In this document: positions 30,902-43,899 of the stretch, one piece after another
How positions within the stretch are numbered: the first letter of the stretch is position 1
How the letters are laid out: the number at the start of each line of letters is the position of its first letter
NCBI RefSeq assembly: GCF_029227915.1
Contig: NC_079888.1
Span: 9,967,001 to 10,027,000, forward strand
Direction: 5' to 3'
Length of the DNA stretch: 60,000 nt
DNA from: Hydractinia symbiolongicarpus
Lineage: Eukaryota; Cnidaria; Hydrozoa; Anthoathecata; Hydractiniidae
Position numbers and translations under genes: made by a program
Notes under the pieces: model-generated
The model's database searches: none
What the model was told of the DNA's origin: nothing
What the model saw: the letters and a program-made list of their open reading frames with translations, nothing else

Positions 30902-33900
30902 TCATTTAATTGCTTTGCCATTACCAAACATCAGGTCAGTTTCCACGGGTAGCACATTCTCAGAACCTTCATAAACATAATCACCAATAATGTCATCTTC
31001 ATCGATCAGTTCCATTTCAGGAGGTTGCATTTTTTGAGCTGTCACGATTGGTTTCGGAATTACCTTACTACTATCCGGATCGGAGATGTCGCAACTTGAT
31101 GGATATTCTGATAAACTTTGTTCAATTAAAGCATAATCTCTATACCGTTTTTGTGCCTCTGATTCACATCCAAAGCACAGGAAATTTTTAACAATGCGTA
31201 ACATGGAGCTGGCTATAAAGTTAAAATATGGTCAAGAATTTTAGGTAGAAGATTGTGGCCTAAAAAAACGCATTTGCATTTAACAGACAAAATTAGGGGG
31301 AAAAAAGTTTTTTTACACGTACAAGAACTATGTATTTAAAAAGTTTTTTTTATAACATTTGAAATTACCTTTAAAATTTATGTTAAACATTTGTTTTTTC
31401 TCTCGTTACCCAGAATAGATATTTTTTTGTGCTAACGATAAGATTTATTTAAAAAATTAATAAATGGAAATGTTAATTAAGTCAAGATTAAATAATTTCA
31501 TAAATAAGATTAATAAAGTAATTAGCGGAACTTAGTTTACCCAAATAAATTTCCTATTCGATCGAATAATGTCTACACGTCAGTTCAGGGGAAACACAGG
31601 ATTGGGTTTTAGGTACTTTCAACCACTTCGCGAAATGTGGACATTGACAAAGTTCTTCTTGAAACACAAATTTTAGGATTTAAAACGTTGCTCAGGTTTT
31701 ATAAATTTTTAAAAAATTTTCTCAGAAGAAACATCAAGGCTACCCCTCCCCCCTTACTTGTAACAAGTCCTTTTAATTTACGGTAGGAGAGGAAAATAGG
31801 GTAATGTAGCAAATAAAGAATTATCAAAAATGAATTACCGTGTTCGTATGCTTTATCGTTATCAAATGTTAAAAGCAAACAATAACCAACAAAACCAAGA
31901 AGACATAACAATACCACAGTTGTTGGAAAAACGTTTGGACCAAGCCTTTCAAAAGCCTACACAAATAATATTAATTAATTTTGTACTTTGGATTTATTAG
32001 CGGTAATTAGCCTTTTCACTTTTAATAATGTTGTTTGCGCCTATAAAAATTAATGCACAGCTTTTTCTTTCGAAGGTTTCGTAATATTTCACTTTCGCAA
32101 ATACTGGGAACACCTTCTGGCTGAAATAGACAAACTTCTAAGTTTACAAAAATCAAAACGTTAACTCCATTGTCAAAACGCATATAGTGTTTAAAAAATT
32201 TTAGAAGTTGGTCGTTTAAGTTTCGATAAGCTTGTAGCTATTGTGTTGCGGTATATTAGAAGATTCTTTCGGGCTTAGTATTTGTTTCTTTAATAACAAA
32301 TTTCTACTCAATAATGCACGCAGCGCCTTTTTTTGACATCAAAATTTAATACCTGACCAACTATAATAGGCAATGTGAGTTCTCCAAGTGCAGAAGATAT
32401 GACCAGTGTGCTTGTTGTGTGAGCTAAAAAAAACACAACTTATATAATTATGCATCAACTAGCAGTTAAAAAATGTTTTTTCTTGACGGTTTCATTTATT
32501 TAAAGCGCAGATGAGTTGTAATTTCCCTGAAATTTTAATATATTCTGTGGACAAGTATTTGTATTTGAAGTTTGTTCTTCTTTGTTTTTGTGTACTGTAT
32601 TACTTTTTTGTTAGTCAAAGTGGTCATTATATTTTACCAAATCCTTGCCACAAGGAAGATTTTGGATTAATTCGGAATCTTTAGAGGGTACAACCTCCAC
32701 ATAGCCATAACCAGCTGTCGTTAGACAAGTATTATCACTACAGCTTGCCGTTTTTTCACATCATCATTACTAGTTTTTGCATTAAATCTAAATCCAGATT
32801 GCGCGTCTTAAAGATTAAGTAAAATGTCAGCATATTCACTTAATATACATTGATTTTAAGTATATTGAGCTACCTTTCGTCAAATATTAAGAGAGTTACG
32901 TTTTGTCATCTCAAAAAATTTCCTCTTAGTTTCCATTACCTTCCTTTTCAGCGATATTGAGCTCTAAAATTTTTGAAGTATGAAGTATCAAAGTAATAAA
33001 GAAAGAAATTTAGTCGTTGTGTAAGAAGAAAATCTAAAAGCAACTTATAAGCTACAACATGCGCCAGCGTGAATTTGGGCTAGCCATGGTCACTAGTTTG
33101 TTATATAATTGCAGTGGATTATAAGCTGTAATCTGAGTAATGTTTCAGGCATAAATAAAGTTTTCCTGCAAACGGACTTAAACAATAGGTACTTCTCACC
33201 AGTCAGATCAACGTATTGTTCTGCCATCGAAATAATAGTCGGAGCAGTGCTACTTAAGCAAAAGCCTAACATGCAAGTGCCAACAAAAACTGTCTCAATA
33301 CTTGCATGGCCAAATACTAATACTATAGCTGATATTAAACAACCAACCTAAAGAAAAGATAGAAAATCCATGGAAGTATGAAATTCTTAATTCTTGTTGT
33401 TGCTGTTTTTGAAGTTAATCACATTACGTGTTTCTTACTGGTACAGCATCACTATGGCATGGAAAATTATATAATGAAAGAAATAAAAAACTGAAAAAGG
33501 AACTTGTGATTCAAATAAATTGACGTCAATAAAATTTTTGAAAGCTGTAGCTTCAAATCATATCTTTAACAATTCCTTATAGATTTATAGATTCATCTCT
33601 TACAAATTTTGTTTCGCTGCTCTGATGATAGTAAGTTAGTAGTGTGAAATTTTTTTATTAACCGGTAAGGTGCAAATTGTAAGAAATTGACTGATGTCAA
33701 ACACATTTTGTTGTTTTTTAAACCCTTTGTCCAAACTACTACTAGCTTAATTATGCGTATATACTTACAACATTAGCCATTAACATGCTCTTTGGTGTAA
33801 TTAAAAAGGCCAGAATGATACATAAAAATCTTCCCAGTGCAAAGAAGCCCTTTAAAATAAAACAAAAATGTAATTTTTGATATAAAGGATACTGTAATGG

Positions 33901-36900
33901 TATAATTATAATTTTTTTTCAAAAATATGTTGCGTTCACTTAACACCTGCACATGTTTGAATAGGCTATTGTTGTAAAGGTCAGGTTGCGAAATACTATT
34001 TTACGAGGAAATGTTCGTCTTTCACGATACGATGTATACACAACTTAAAATGTCCGAAACTCCCCTCCACGACGGAGAAACTCAACAAAACTTTGCACAC
34101 GTTCTCATCGATACCTGCTGCAATGACTTTGTCACATTTTATGTATATTTTGATTATTTAAAGAAAAAGACAGGTTAAAACACAAAAGAGCGAGCAAAAA
34201 TTCATTTTTTCACAAATTTTTAAATAAAATAAAATAGAGGGAATTTCGGACGTTTTAATGAAAAACAAAGATGTGAATTTATGGCTACCTGAAAAAAAAA
34301 ATTAATTTTATATTTATTTTATCCTATAGACAATTTAATTTGCTTTTATGTTCAATAAATAATTTTGAAGAAAAAACATAATTTTTGAGAAATAATGAAT
34401 ATACTGAATATGTGTCTATACCCTTACAGTATCCTTAAACGCATGCATAAACATATGTTTATTGCATGTAAAATCACCATGCGTTTATTTTCAGCAAATG
34501 TATATGGAGTAACAGTTATTAAAAGTTATTTTAAGTTTTATCATTGGAGTATTGCTTTAAGTTTTGTTTGCTCGCATAAAAAATTGTAATGAAAAAGATC
34601 ATAATAAACAAAATTCGTATTACCCAATACATTGATGTCAAATATGCACCCTGATCTGACGTCATGCCAGCAACGCCCTTTACAGCAAAGGAGTAAGCAT
34701 AACCGCCAAACATTGCCTAAAGTAAAAAAGTTGTTTATCTCTCAGTATGTTGTAAACACATTTCATTAACTCGCTAGCTCTCTTAACAAACATACTTTTT
34801 ACAATACAAAGGTGAAAACACAAAAATGTTCTTTTTTTCTTTTTTCCTTCTTCGAAAGAATACTTCTTTGTTAAAAAATGGTAATAGTGCAAAACTTTTG
34901 TTTCTAAGAATCTTTCTTGTAAAAAAGTTATTGCATAGCACCATGTTGTGGTCTTGGTGATGTAAGTAACTAGATCGCAAAAAATAAATTTTTAGTGTTA
35001 TTGCTATGTCCGAGATCTAAAATAACATAAAAAGACTTGTTGTTTTTTATTCATTTTATTATGATGTATTTTATGAAATAATTTATGAAAAACTTTAGCA
35101 TAACTACTGTTTGTTTGTTTGTTTTGCTTTTAATAAATCTAAAGAAATGACATTAGCGGTACAGTTCTACGACGATTTTCCCTGTTATTTAGAACAAGCA
35201 AAACTTGCAAGAAAACAAATCCAACAGATTCTTTGTTTGATTTTTAGTTTCTCAAGTCTTTAACATGTACCTTCTTTTGGACGAAGATTTCAACTATACT
35301 TTCTTTTCTTATTAACACGTCATAATCCAATATTACCACAACTTACCATTAAACCTTCATAAACATACATGAGAAGAGAACATAGGATGGTAACAGCTAG
35401 TAATCTCTGCTTGGCGTTTTTTTGTATCCTTTCCCAAAATGTCGCATCAGGGTCGAATGGAATTATGTCAAGAGAATTCACTGGTACTAAAAAAAGTTAA
35501 AAAAAAGCAGTTTTTTATTGTTGTTGCACTTTTGTTGAAATTGAGACATTTAAAATGTCAATATACTTTCCCTATTTGGAAAAAGTATTTGGTAGAGTTG
35601 TTTTCAAAACAGCGCAAGTTTTTTGCACATTAACTTATTAGTAACTCGATGTTTATTATTATTGACAGAACTAATTTTTGTGTTAACAAAATTTATTGAG
35701 AATATCCTGCAGTAGGCTCGCGTGTAATTTGGCTTGAGCAATGTAAGATAACAATTATATTCATACATATAATACGATAAAACTTACATTCATCATCATT
35801 GTGCAACGATTTAAACGAATCACGGTATATTCCTTTCTGATGATCCAAATGCCTTCTGAAATATAGCCAACTTAAACCAAGAATTACCGGCACCTAAGGG
35901 AGTTAAAGTTTATATTAATTAAGTAAATTTGATTGAGTTTTTTTTGTTTACTTCCTTCTTTTTAATTAGTTCCTTGTAAAAAGGGATAATTATGCTTCTA
36001 GAGGCATTTTCTGTAGAGGAGTATAACCTCTAGTTTGTTTCCAAAGACCTAACAGGTTGAGTTCATCATTGCGGTGGCTAGCCACCTCTTTTTAAATTAT
36101 TTTCTTAACGCTTAACTATTTCAAAATGCCAGTTGAAGTTTTTCTGTAAACCGTGGTACTTACATGGAGTAATGACGTCATCCAGTATGCATACATTACA
36201 TCACTACTGCTATCTAATCTTTGCTCTGTTAGTTTTGAAGACCACAGTCCAGTTTCATTGTCATACGTCACATTTATGGGTGCAATTGGTGATGAAAAAT
36301 AAGTAGTAGTATTAACCTGGTATGAACATTCTCTTCTCAGAAAAGGTCTTGCTATTAATGGAATGAGAAAGGCGCCAAAGCCATAGAAAAAGTGAACACC
36401 TTGCAAATATGGAGCGACCTAGAGTTACAAAAAAATTAGAAAGGAAATATTTTACTGAAATTTTGTATAACTTGTTTATTTTTGGTTCAATTTATATGTT
36501 GCTTAATCTCAAACTGATTTTATACCTCCGTGTTTATGCTTTACCAATAATCATGCAAATCATGTTGTGTTTATTACAAAAATCACAAAATGAAGAATAA
36601 ACTATTGTTTTGGATGAAAAGAGAAGTTTTTTGATTTGGCTAAATTTTTAAAGTCTTTAGTTTTGAAAAAATTAGTTACATTAGTCTAATATCAATTGTG
36701 TCTGTTTTTTACCATCAATATTGTTACATCACATCTTTCTCATTCGCTGTGAAACACCCATTTTGTTATTTTAACACAGCAATTTTCTGACTTGTTTGAA
36801 TTCTAAAATCTACGTACATTTCAAGTTTGGTCAATGGTTTCTCAAATTTATGTTTACGATATGAAGATGATAAAAAAAATAATTACAGTTCTCTTTTCTA

Positions 36901-37830
36901 TTAAATATTTCGATAGATTTTTTTAGTAAAAAATGACTTTAATATCTGTGTTTTAGTAGTGTTACTTTGATCTTTAATTTAATGTATGGAAAGAATTATT
37001 TGTCCCCATCGCAAAATTAACCTAGACAAGGAGGGGTGGGGGGGGAGGTACTGCCTAATTTAATAAGTTACTTGGTAGATATAACACGCAGGTTAGCATA
37101 AAGCGCACCCTCATTCTTATATTTAGCCAAATGTTTAGTTGCTGAACTCAGCAAACCTTAAAAATTTAGAAATAAAGCAAAATAAAATATTAAAACTGTT
37201 TTAAAGAGGAATAATTCGTTTAACCCTAATTCCGCGCAGATTAGTTTTTATCTTAATAGGGCCTCGATGGCCGTATAATCTTAATTTTTTTTATAAAAAA
37301 TAGTTAAAAAAGGTGAGCTTCGGGTTAAGCGATGCAACAACATCATTAGAATTGTTAAAACGAGGAGAAGTTTTAAGCACAGTGGTTATATTTATTTGAA
37401 TTTGCAGACCTTTACAGTCTAATGCGACAACTTTTAAGTGGCAATTTGTTAAGGTGTAAAACACTTCATCTAAGCCATTACGATTAAGCAGAAACATAAT
37501 CACATTTTCTCGATACGAAGATGCTTTTGGAAGAATTTTGAAATTATGGCGTTGCTGGATTCATAATGAATCTCTTTACGATGCACACTTGTGCGGCAAC
37601 TTTCAGTTTATCCCAAACACTTGACACCGCATATTAAAAATAAAGAACAAACCTCTTTACCAAATACATTCACCAGCATCACGTTGGATAAAGTGTCTGG
37701 TATTCCAAGAAAGACACCATAGAACAAGACAAAAAGAATCATACCAACAAAGCGGTGGAGAATTGGTAATATTGTTATGCATGCTGCATTTGAAAGAAGG
37801 CATATTGTGATTGCCAAGTTTTTATCCACG
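30902..37830 (-). CDS. MFSD4-like major facilitator transporter, ten exons, N-terminal exon(s) not found
   Basis: This multipass membrane protein belongs to the MFS; MFSD4B members are reported as sodium-dependent glucose transporters. Exons in gene order: 37830-37653, 36418-36164, 35893-35788, 35486-35347, 34716-34624, 33849-33769, 33347-33200, 32423-32353, 31956-31839 and 31212-30902. All have GT/AG borders and the phases agree throughout, giving about 498 residues. Signatures are FLGIPDTLSNVMLVNVFG, then YLQGVHFFYGFGAFLIPLIA, an N-glycosylation-rich loop (INVTYDNET), GFFALGRFLCIILAFL, GFCLSSTAPTIISMAEQY, ALGELTLPIIVGQ, then a last helix and an acidic cytoplasmic tail ending GNGKAIK and TGA. 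The first exon kept starts in phase 2. The helices before it must be encoded upstream (above 37.83 kb), where I could not identify them. No disabling change was seen. Confidence 0.85.
32642..32760 (+). repeat. B element in an MFSD4-like intron
   Basis: It begins with the stem CCTTGCCACAAGG and has TTTAGAGGGTACAACCTCC and ACAGCTTGCCGTTTTTT. It lies antisense to the host gene in the intron between the exons at 33200 and 32423. Confidence 0.65.
35966..36104 (+). repeat. E module in an MFSD4-like intron
   Basis: A full-length E copy (AGTTCCTTGTAAAAAGGG to GGTGGCTAGCCACCTCTTT), antisense to the gene, fills half of a 270-bp intron. There is no A or D beside it, so E can move alone. Confidence 0.8.
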
Positions 37831-38804
37831 CTAAAAAGCAGTTGAATTTTTTATGAACTACAGTTAAAGGGTTATCTCTTAACTTTTTGGAACAGTCTAG
37901 GAATAGATTTTGTACGACAATCATGCTGCTGCAAGTGAATTCCTTGTGAAAAAAATAGAGTATATGAACGTTTAGTGACTCTTGTTAACTTACTGAAGAA
38001 TGTTTTTAAGGGCGAAACATAAGCGGGTATAAAGAAGTTCAACACCGTCAGGCAGTTTAATAAAATGTTTTGCCAGGTATTACGCAGAATACTGAAATTA
38101 CACCTGCTGCTACTTCGCTCCACGTAATTGTGTAGGTTTACTTCTCCGAAACTCGATCAGCGTTGTTTTCAGGTATCGAGCTAGGCTATATGTGCAAAAA
38201 ACAGATCAACCTATGTTAAGATCAGATAATCTTGAGCTATTTAATAAGACGTTATATTTACAAACACGATCAGGATGGTTTCTGTGTGTCGGTAAGCCAT
38301 GTTTCCCAACCATATTAATGTTTTTTCGTCATTACTAGACTATGTCGGGTACAAACTCTACTAAAGTTGTTACTAAGTCTTGCTGAAGTAAAGCTGTTTT
38401 TGGTGTAAGTATCAGTGGTGAACGGACATAGGATTCCGTCCTTATTTTGTTGAAAGAGCCTAGAGGTGCGTCTGTACAGAAAGTTAGCTAGCTACGTATA
38501 TGTCATTGTTCTAAAGCTTGTCTTTTTGCACCAATTTGCAGCCATATTAATACTCACACCGTCAATAACACCATTCCACTCTTGCTTCAGTGGTATGAAA
38601 GACTAGGGGCACTGGTAAGGACTAGGACTGTATGATTTGGTACCTGACTTAATCGTCCTTACACATCCTCAAGGAAATGATTTTGATTTGATCACTTCGG
38701 ACCCTAATCTACTGTACGCGGCAATAGATAAATAACTAATACGTTATTTTGTCGCTAGCGAATCCTCACAGTCGTGGGGAAGTTTTTCAATTACCTTATA
38801 CCCC

Positions 38805-39600
38805 ATTCACACCTAATAAAACTGGTTTAAACTAAACTGGTTGTACTTAAATTGATTTTCATTAAAACTCGCTTTTTACATGTACCATTCACACCCAAAG
38901 TTCAAAACACATTTGCCACGATCAAGAATAAAATTAAGTATGCTCAATATTCTGACTTGAACTCTCTTTGAATGGAGTAAAAAATATTTTCTGACCAGAA
39001 CCATGAATAAAGTTTATAAAGAATCTATCTGATAGCTAGGTTAGCTACACCATAATATTTCTTAAAAATTTATTTAACTGAAATTTTGCAGACCACAATA
39101 ACAATCATCTATTCACTTTTGAAACCTTGCCTTTATCTTAATAACAAAGTGTCTTTAGATATACAGCCTCATGTTTACTTTGCATATTGGAATCCTTTTT
39201 CAATATGAAAGTGTAGCTAGCTACTGCTCCTGATGTGTATAACCACTATAATAGTGCGGCCAGTGTAAAATACACCAAAAGGTTTTCTTCTGAATAAAAA
39301 CTTATTCGAATATAAGTTTACCTTCGTTTAATTTTTTATATTTTGCTCCATTTATCTTCTAATGTTGTAAACAACTTTCTCATGCTGCACGAGCACGCCA
39401 ACGATTTGCCATTTTTGTTAATCTTTAAATATGGTTTCCGATAAAAGGTGACCGCGAGGTTGTTTTATTAAAACTAGGGTTATTAAAACTAGCTTCATTA
39501 AAACAGGTTTTATTGTTGTTTGAACGGGTATATATAAAGCCTGATTTTATAAAACCACGTTGAAACATCTTTTAAATGTAGGCGTGAATGGTGTATTAGT
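38805..39600. mobile_element. Non-autonomous DNA element with about 18-bp terminal inverted repeats
   Basis: The left end ATACCCCATTCACACCTA pairs with the reverse complement of the right end (ATACACCATTCACGCCTA as read inward), flanked by TA. Internal copies of the end motif occur, for example CCATTCACACCC near 38884. There is no coding capacity. Confidence 0.7.
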
Positions 39601-39607
39601 TGTACAG

Positions 39608-39732
39608 ACCATCCTTGCAAAAGGAGGATCTTGTTTTCCATAGAGATCTTTAGAGGGTTTAACCTCTACCACTTAAATAATAGAGTCATTAGACTAGTCA
39701 AATCACTACAGCTTGCTGTTTTGTTATCTTTT
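39608..39732 (+). repeat. B element, copy 3
   Basis: It starts with CCTTGCAAAAGG, has AGGATC...AGATCT and TTTAGAGGGTTTAACCTCT, and ends ACAGCTTGCTGTTTTGTTATC. It sits directly beside the right end of the inverted-repeat element. Confidence 0.75.
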
Positions 39733-39837
39733 AATCGTTTACGTGAAATAGTGTGCTATGTTTAGCGTTTTATTTTTATTTTAGATGATGGATACGCTGT
39801 AAACGAGAGGAACTTGCGTATTTTGATTTCACGCTCA

Positions 39838-39995
39838 CTTCTTTTTTACTAGAAATATTGATGCTTATGTCATTAAACGTGGTCTATATGTAGAATAAAG
39901 CTGTTCAAGTTAAGGAAAGAAAATATGACGATATCATCTTGATTATAAATGATGTCATTCCGCTGGATTATTATTTCCGTCAAATCTCGTCTGTA
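39838..39995 (+). repeat. Fragment related to the 57.5-kb MITE
   Basis: TAGAAATATTGATGC, ATGTCATTAAAC and TATATGTAGAA match 57.88-57.94 kb with scattered differences. Confidence 0.55.
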
Positions 39996-41640
39996 TTCTA
40001 TCGCTAGAATCCATAGATGTCCTTAGCAACCAATTCGTGACCACCTAATGACAAATATACATGTAATAATGATGATTATTTATTTATATATATTTACTCT
40101 TAGATTATTTTCAGTACTATTCAAAATTCACGAAATTCGTCCGTTAGAGTTAGAAACTCGTCCCCAAAACATGCAAAATAACCCTCGTAAAGTGTAAAAC
40201 ATTTTCATTTACATACTGCCCCTCTCACCCGGGTATAATACGATTACAAATTTTGTGGCTGGACTTTGTTCAATTTTGTGTGGCCTTCACATACGGCGAA
40301 AGTTAACAGAAATTACGATATTACACACTTTTACGCGTTTTAAAGAGAGGGTGGGATCGATTGATAGTTTCGGTGTGATAGTAATTAGTTGACGTTTGTA
40401 TAACTTATTGTTGATCTTCCAGTTTCCGCTTTTTTAATGTTGTCTTTAAATTTATGTGATTTTTGCGGGTTGACATGACTGTAAAGGCAGCATTTTTTAA
40501 GCCGCTAAAACATTAAACGATTCCAGTTATATTTAAGAAAACAAATTTCTAGCAGCACTATCAAATCAATTATTTTGTCGTCGTCGAATGTGTGATATGT
40601 TAAATTGGGCTACTAAAATAATAAATGCGCTAATCATTTATATATAAGTCTACATATTAAAAAAGCACCTGTCTGCTATACACACGATAAGTGGGGGAAA
40701 TTTTTTAGAATTAGAAACTCCCAAAAGCTAATATATGCGAATCATTTCTAAAATTTTAGTCCTTAAATTCATTTTGTACATGTTTTTCTGTCACCTGGCG
40801 TAAAAAATCCAGCTCATCAAAATTTGCCAAAAAAAAATAGAATTATGTACATTTTGACTTGATTTTTCCGCAAAATGGTACCTGGTAAATTTAGCATGTT
40901 TTCCTAAACCTTAAACTTGCAAATCAAAATTATAGAACTATGACCGGTCCTAGATGGTAAATTTGTTACATAAAAAGTGATACTGGGATTATCAATTTTT
41001 TTCAGCTTTGAATTTATTTTCATTTGTGTTCGCAGTTTTGCTCAATACAAAAATAACAAATCATTTCCTCCATCCGTTTTTAATTTTGAACAGCTGCCAA
41101 CTTAGGAATGCCACCTTTCTTTTTTTTCTTTATTCCCAAAATGACAAAAAACTTATTTGGTCTGCTGCAAAAGTTATGCTAAGAAAATATATATTTTGAA
41201 AAACTTTTGTATATCTCTTATAATCGGTTTAGATAAATAATGGAAAATCTGGTTGAAGTTTTCCTTTCTCATTGTATGGTTTATTTTTTAAATAGCTAGA
41301 TACAAAATATTCTTAAAGAAGAAAAAGAGACAAAAAATACCGAAGAAGAAATTCGAAATAAAAACAACATTGCGTCAAATATTTTTAAAAGGAATAAAAT
41401 TTGTGATTTTTAAAAACGTTATGGAATTAACAAAATTATAATTTAAATATTTAAATACCCTACACCCACATTTATTTTGTGTTTTTTTCAAAAATGGATT
41501 GAAGAAAGGAGAAAATTTCACGCAGAGTCGGTGAAGCAATATCAAACACCGTTTTCTAAGGAAATATATCAAAAAGACAAGAAATAATTTAAATAAAGAA
41601 AATAATTGGTTTAAAGATATAGAACAAAAGAAAATGAAAA
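39996..41640. other. No recognised feature
   Basis: AT-rich intergenic sequence with no convincing frame, motif or repeat found. Confidence 0.5.
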
Positions 41641-41641
41641 A

Positions 41642-41650
41642 TATATAAAG
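41642..41650 (+). promoter_or_regulatory. Candidate TATA box of the first secreted Cys-rich gene
   Basis: TATATAAAG lies 102 bp upstream of the proposed start codon. The paralogous gene has TATATAAAT at nearly the same distance. Confidence 0.45.
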
Positions 41651-41743
41651 GATGGGGAAAGAAAAACGTATAAGATATATGGTAAATAGCACTTCAACAT
41701 CACATAAAAACTATCGCAGCATACACACACTGCAGAAAACATT

Positions 41744-42337
41744 ATGAGAAGCGCACCGTATATCGCTCTTGCTTGCTTTCTTACTATAGAATTTGTACTT
41801 TGTTATGACGTCACGGACGATAAAATGATGTCAGAAGAGGTAAACTTGTAGCCTTTATATTTAAACTTTCCAGTTCTTTATCTGTTTGAACTTGCCTTAG
41901 ATTCCTGCTACTTACTGTAATACGTGATTCAGAAAGTTTTTCTGAAAATGTTGTTTGTAGTATTTTCCAGTGTAAGTATATCAAGGTGCGATGCTCGATA
42001 TCAGTAATATGCTTTCTGTTTATAGATTTTAAAGAGAGAATCAAACCCGCTCTGTAAATTTGGCATGAAATTTTGCATATATCGACGTGACGTTAAAAAA
42101 CGCACCGTACCAAGATGTTGGCAAAATCCATCAATGTGTTTACCGAAATTCCTCAAACGGCAAGGTGAAGATTCAATATGCCAGACAGATCCTAGTTTGT
42201 GCATGTTTGCGTCGAAAAAAAATATTATAGATTATCCATCAGGAAATCAAGAATTTCTAGCCTGTCTTAACGTTTGCAACAAATACCGCTTTTTCATTGG
42301 GGTGTTACGAGCATGTCAAAGGCAGTGTCAGCAATAA
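41744..42337 (+). CDS. Secreted Cys-rich protein, paralog 1 (two exons)
   Basis: Exon 1 (41744-41839) starts at ATG and encodes a signal peptide with the core YIALACFLTIEFVLC, then an acidic stretch ending SEE at the donor GTAAAC. After a 186-bp intron (AG at 42024-42025) exon 2 (42026-42337) encodes 103 residues and ends TAA. The total is 135 residues. The mature part has ten Cys: three C-x6-C pairs (CKFGMKFC, CWQNPSMC, CQTDPSLC) and a C-terminal C-x3-C-x12-C-x3-C, with several dibasic sites. The C-x3-C pairs suggest a disulphide-linked helical hairpin. Such folds occur in several secreted peptide families, toxins among them, but no function is shown. I recognise no named family. It is paralogous to the gene at 55.6 kb. 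Confidence 0.75.
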
Positions 42338-42672
42338 TCTTTAACAATTATAGACGATATAAAGAAAACGGAAACATATGAATGAATATATTAGCAAGTA
42401 TTTTCTCTAAATATAAGTAATACAGCGGGGAAAGATGGAAAGATGGTTTGTTTTTATCATTTTGCTAGAATTCTGAAAAAAATTCCCATAATATATCTTA
42501 ATCTTTTTTGGAACGGAAGATGTTTTTCCAATTCGTGTTTGAAGTGTACGTTATAGTGTGTCGCCGGACCCTCCCCTCTGTGGAGGTGTTCCACATTTTA
42601 ATAAAGAAAATTTTGAATTTTAACGAATAAAAACAAAGTTATTATAAAATCAGCTTAAATTCTAATGTATTT

Positions 42673-43320
42673 AAAAAAAACACTCTTTAAAAATATACGA
42701 AGCTTTTCGCAACAGTGTGACATTATTAAGTAAAAATATTTCTAAGCTAAAAACTTATACACACGTATCTACAGTAAAATAATTAGTTTAACCAAAAACA
42801 GTCTCAAACGACGATAAAAATACGTCTCAGAAGGAGAAATAAGAGCTATCTAAACATCTCGTCCAGAATCCAGATCATGAGTTCACCTGGTCTATATTTA
42901 CTAAAGCAAGTACGGACACAAGAAAAAGAAAAATTTTTAAGGCATTTTATATTTCTACTCAAAAGCCGTTAATTAATGACCAACTGGACGTTAAAAGTTT
43001 ATTACTTTTTAGAAATGGTATTACTTAGTTTTCTTTTTACCTGTTGTTAACCGTTTTTAGCATTCCCGATCGTTTACGATTCACATTCGGTTTTTATGAG
43101 TCCATTATTGCAATTTCTCCAGGTTTTTCATTTCCTTTTGTTTGCGAATTTCTTATGAGACGTATTTTTATCGTCCTTTGGATTGTTTTTCATTTAAACT
43201 AATTATTTCACTGTAGATACGTGTATATAAGTTTTTAGCTTAGAAATATTCTTTACTTGATCATGTAACACTGTTACGAAAAGCTTCGTATATTTCTAAT
43301 TTTAAAAAGAGTGTTTTTTG
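42673..43320. mobile_element. Long-inverted-repeat element (foldback-like)
   Basis: Arms of about 160 bp at 42673-42829 and 43156-43320 are reverse complements at roughly 85% identity, ending AAAACACTCTTT / AAAGAGTGTTTT outside and TACGTCTC / GAGACGTA inside. The 325-bp centre has no coding signal. Confidence 0.75.
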
Positions 43321-43387
43321 TGTTTTTTTTTTTTGAAAATACATAAAAACAAAATGTTTGTAATGTTTTTTTATTTTGCATTATATG

Positions 43388-43458
43388 CTAGTTATCGCGA
43401 GATACAAAGTACGGTATTGTATATGCTATATTACATGATATTTTACTGCGATAACTAG
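43388..43458. repeat. Short inverted repeat, 11-bp perfect arms
   Basis: CTAGTTATCGC (43388-43398) and GCGATAACTAG (43448-43458) flank a 49-bp AT-rich centre. The remainder pairs poorly. Confidence 0.6.
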
Positions 43459-43899
43459 TTTATCATTAGCACGAAAAATATTATCTTGCTAAGATTAAAA
43501 AAAAAATTGTGTTGAAATGTACACTGTCAAATCAGAGAAAGAAGATGAAGTTCGATCTGGTCTTTACAAATCAAAACTTTATAAATAGCTTTTTTCTAGT
43601 AAATAATTGAAAATGATATTAAATTTTAAAATGAACAAAACGTGCAAAACGCGCTTCTAAATATTGTACAATATTGAGTACTTTTTATGACCGTGAACCG
43701 ACATGCTAAAAGTTGAAGAGGACTTTCGCCTTAAGAAAGCTTCGTGTTCTATATGTATTTCGTGGCGATGATAAGCTTATAACATTAATTTCGCGGAATG
43801 ATGTTTGCGTTTGGAATATTTCGCCTGAAAGTATGCCTTGGAAATAAAAATAATGATTATTGAAACTGCAGCAGTATTCATATTTAGTTTTAAAAGTAG

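Noticed and set aside
37872-38123. Missing N-terminal exon of the MFSD4-like gene
   Set aside because: The minus-strand frame with a suitable donor (phase 2) lacks hydrophobic helices and contains stops upstream.
43388-43458. microRNA precursor
   Set aside because: Only the outer 11 bp pair well. The 49-bp centre does not form a duplex of the needed length.
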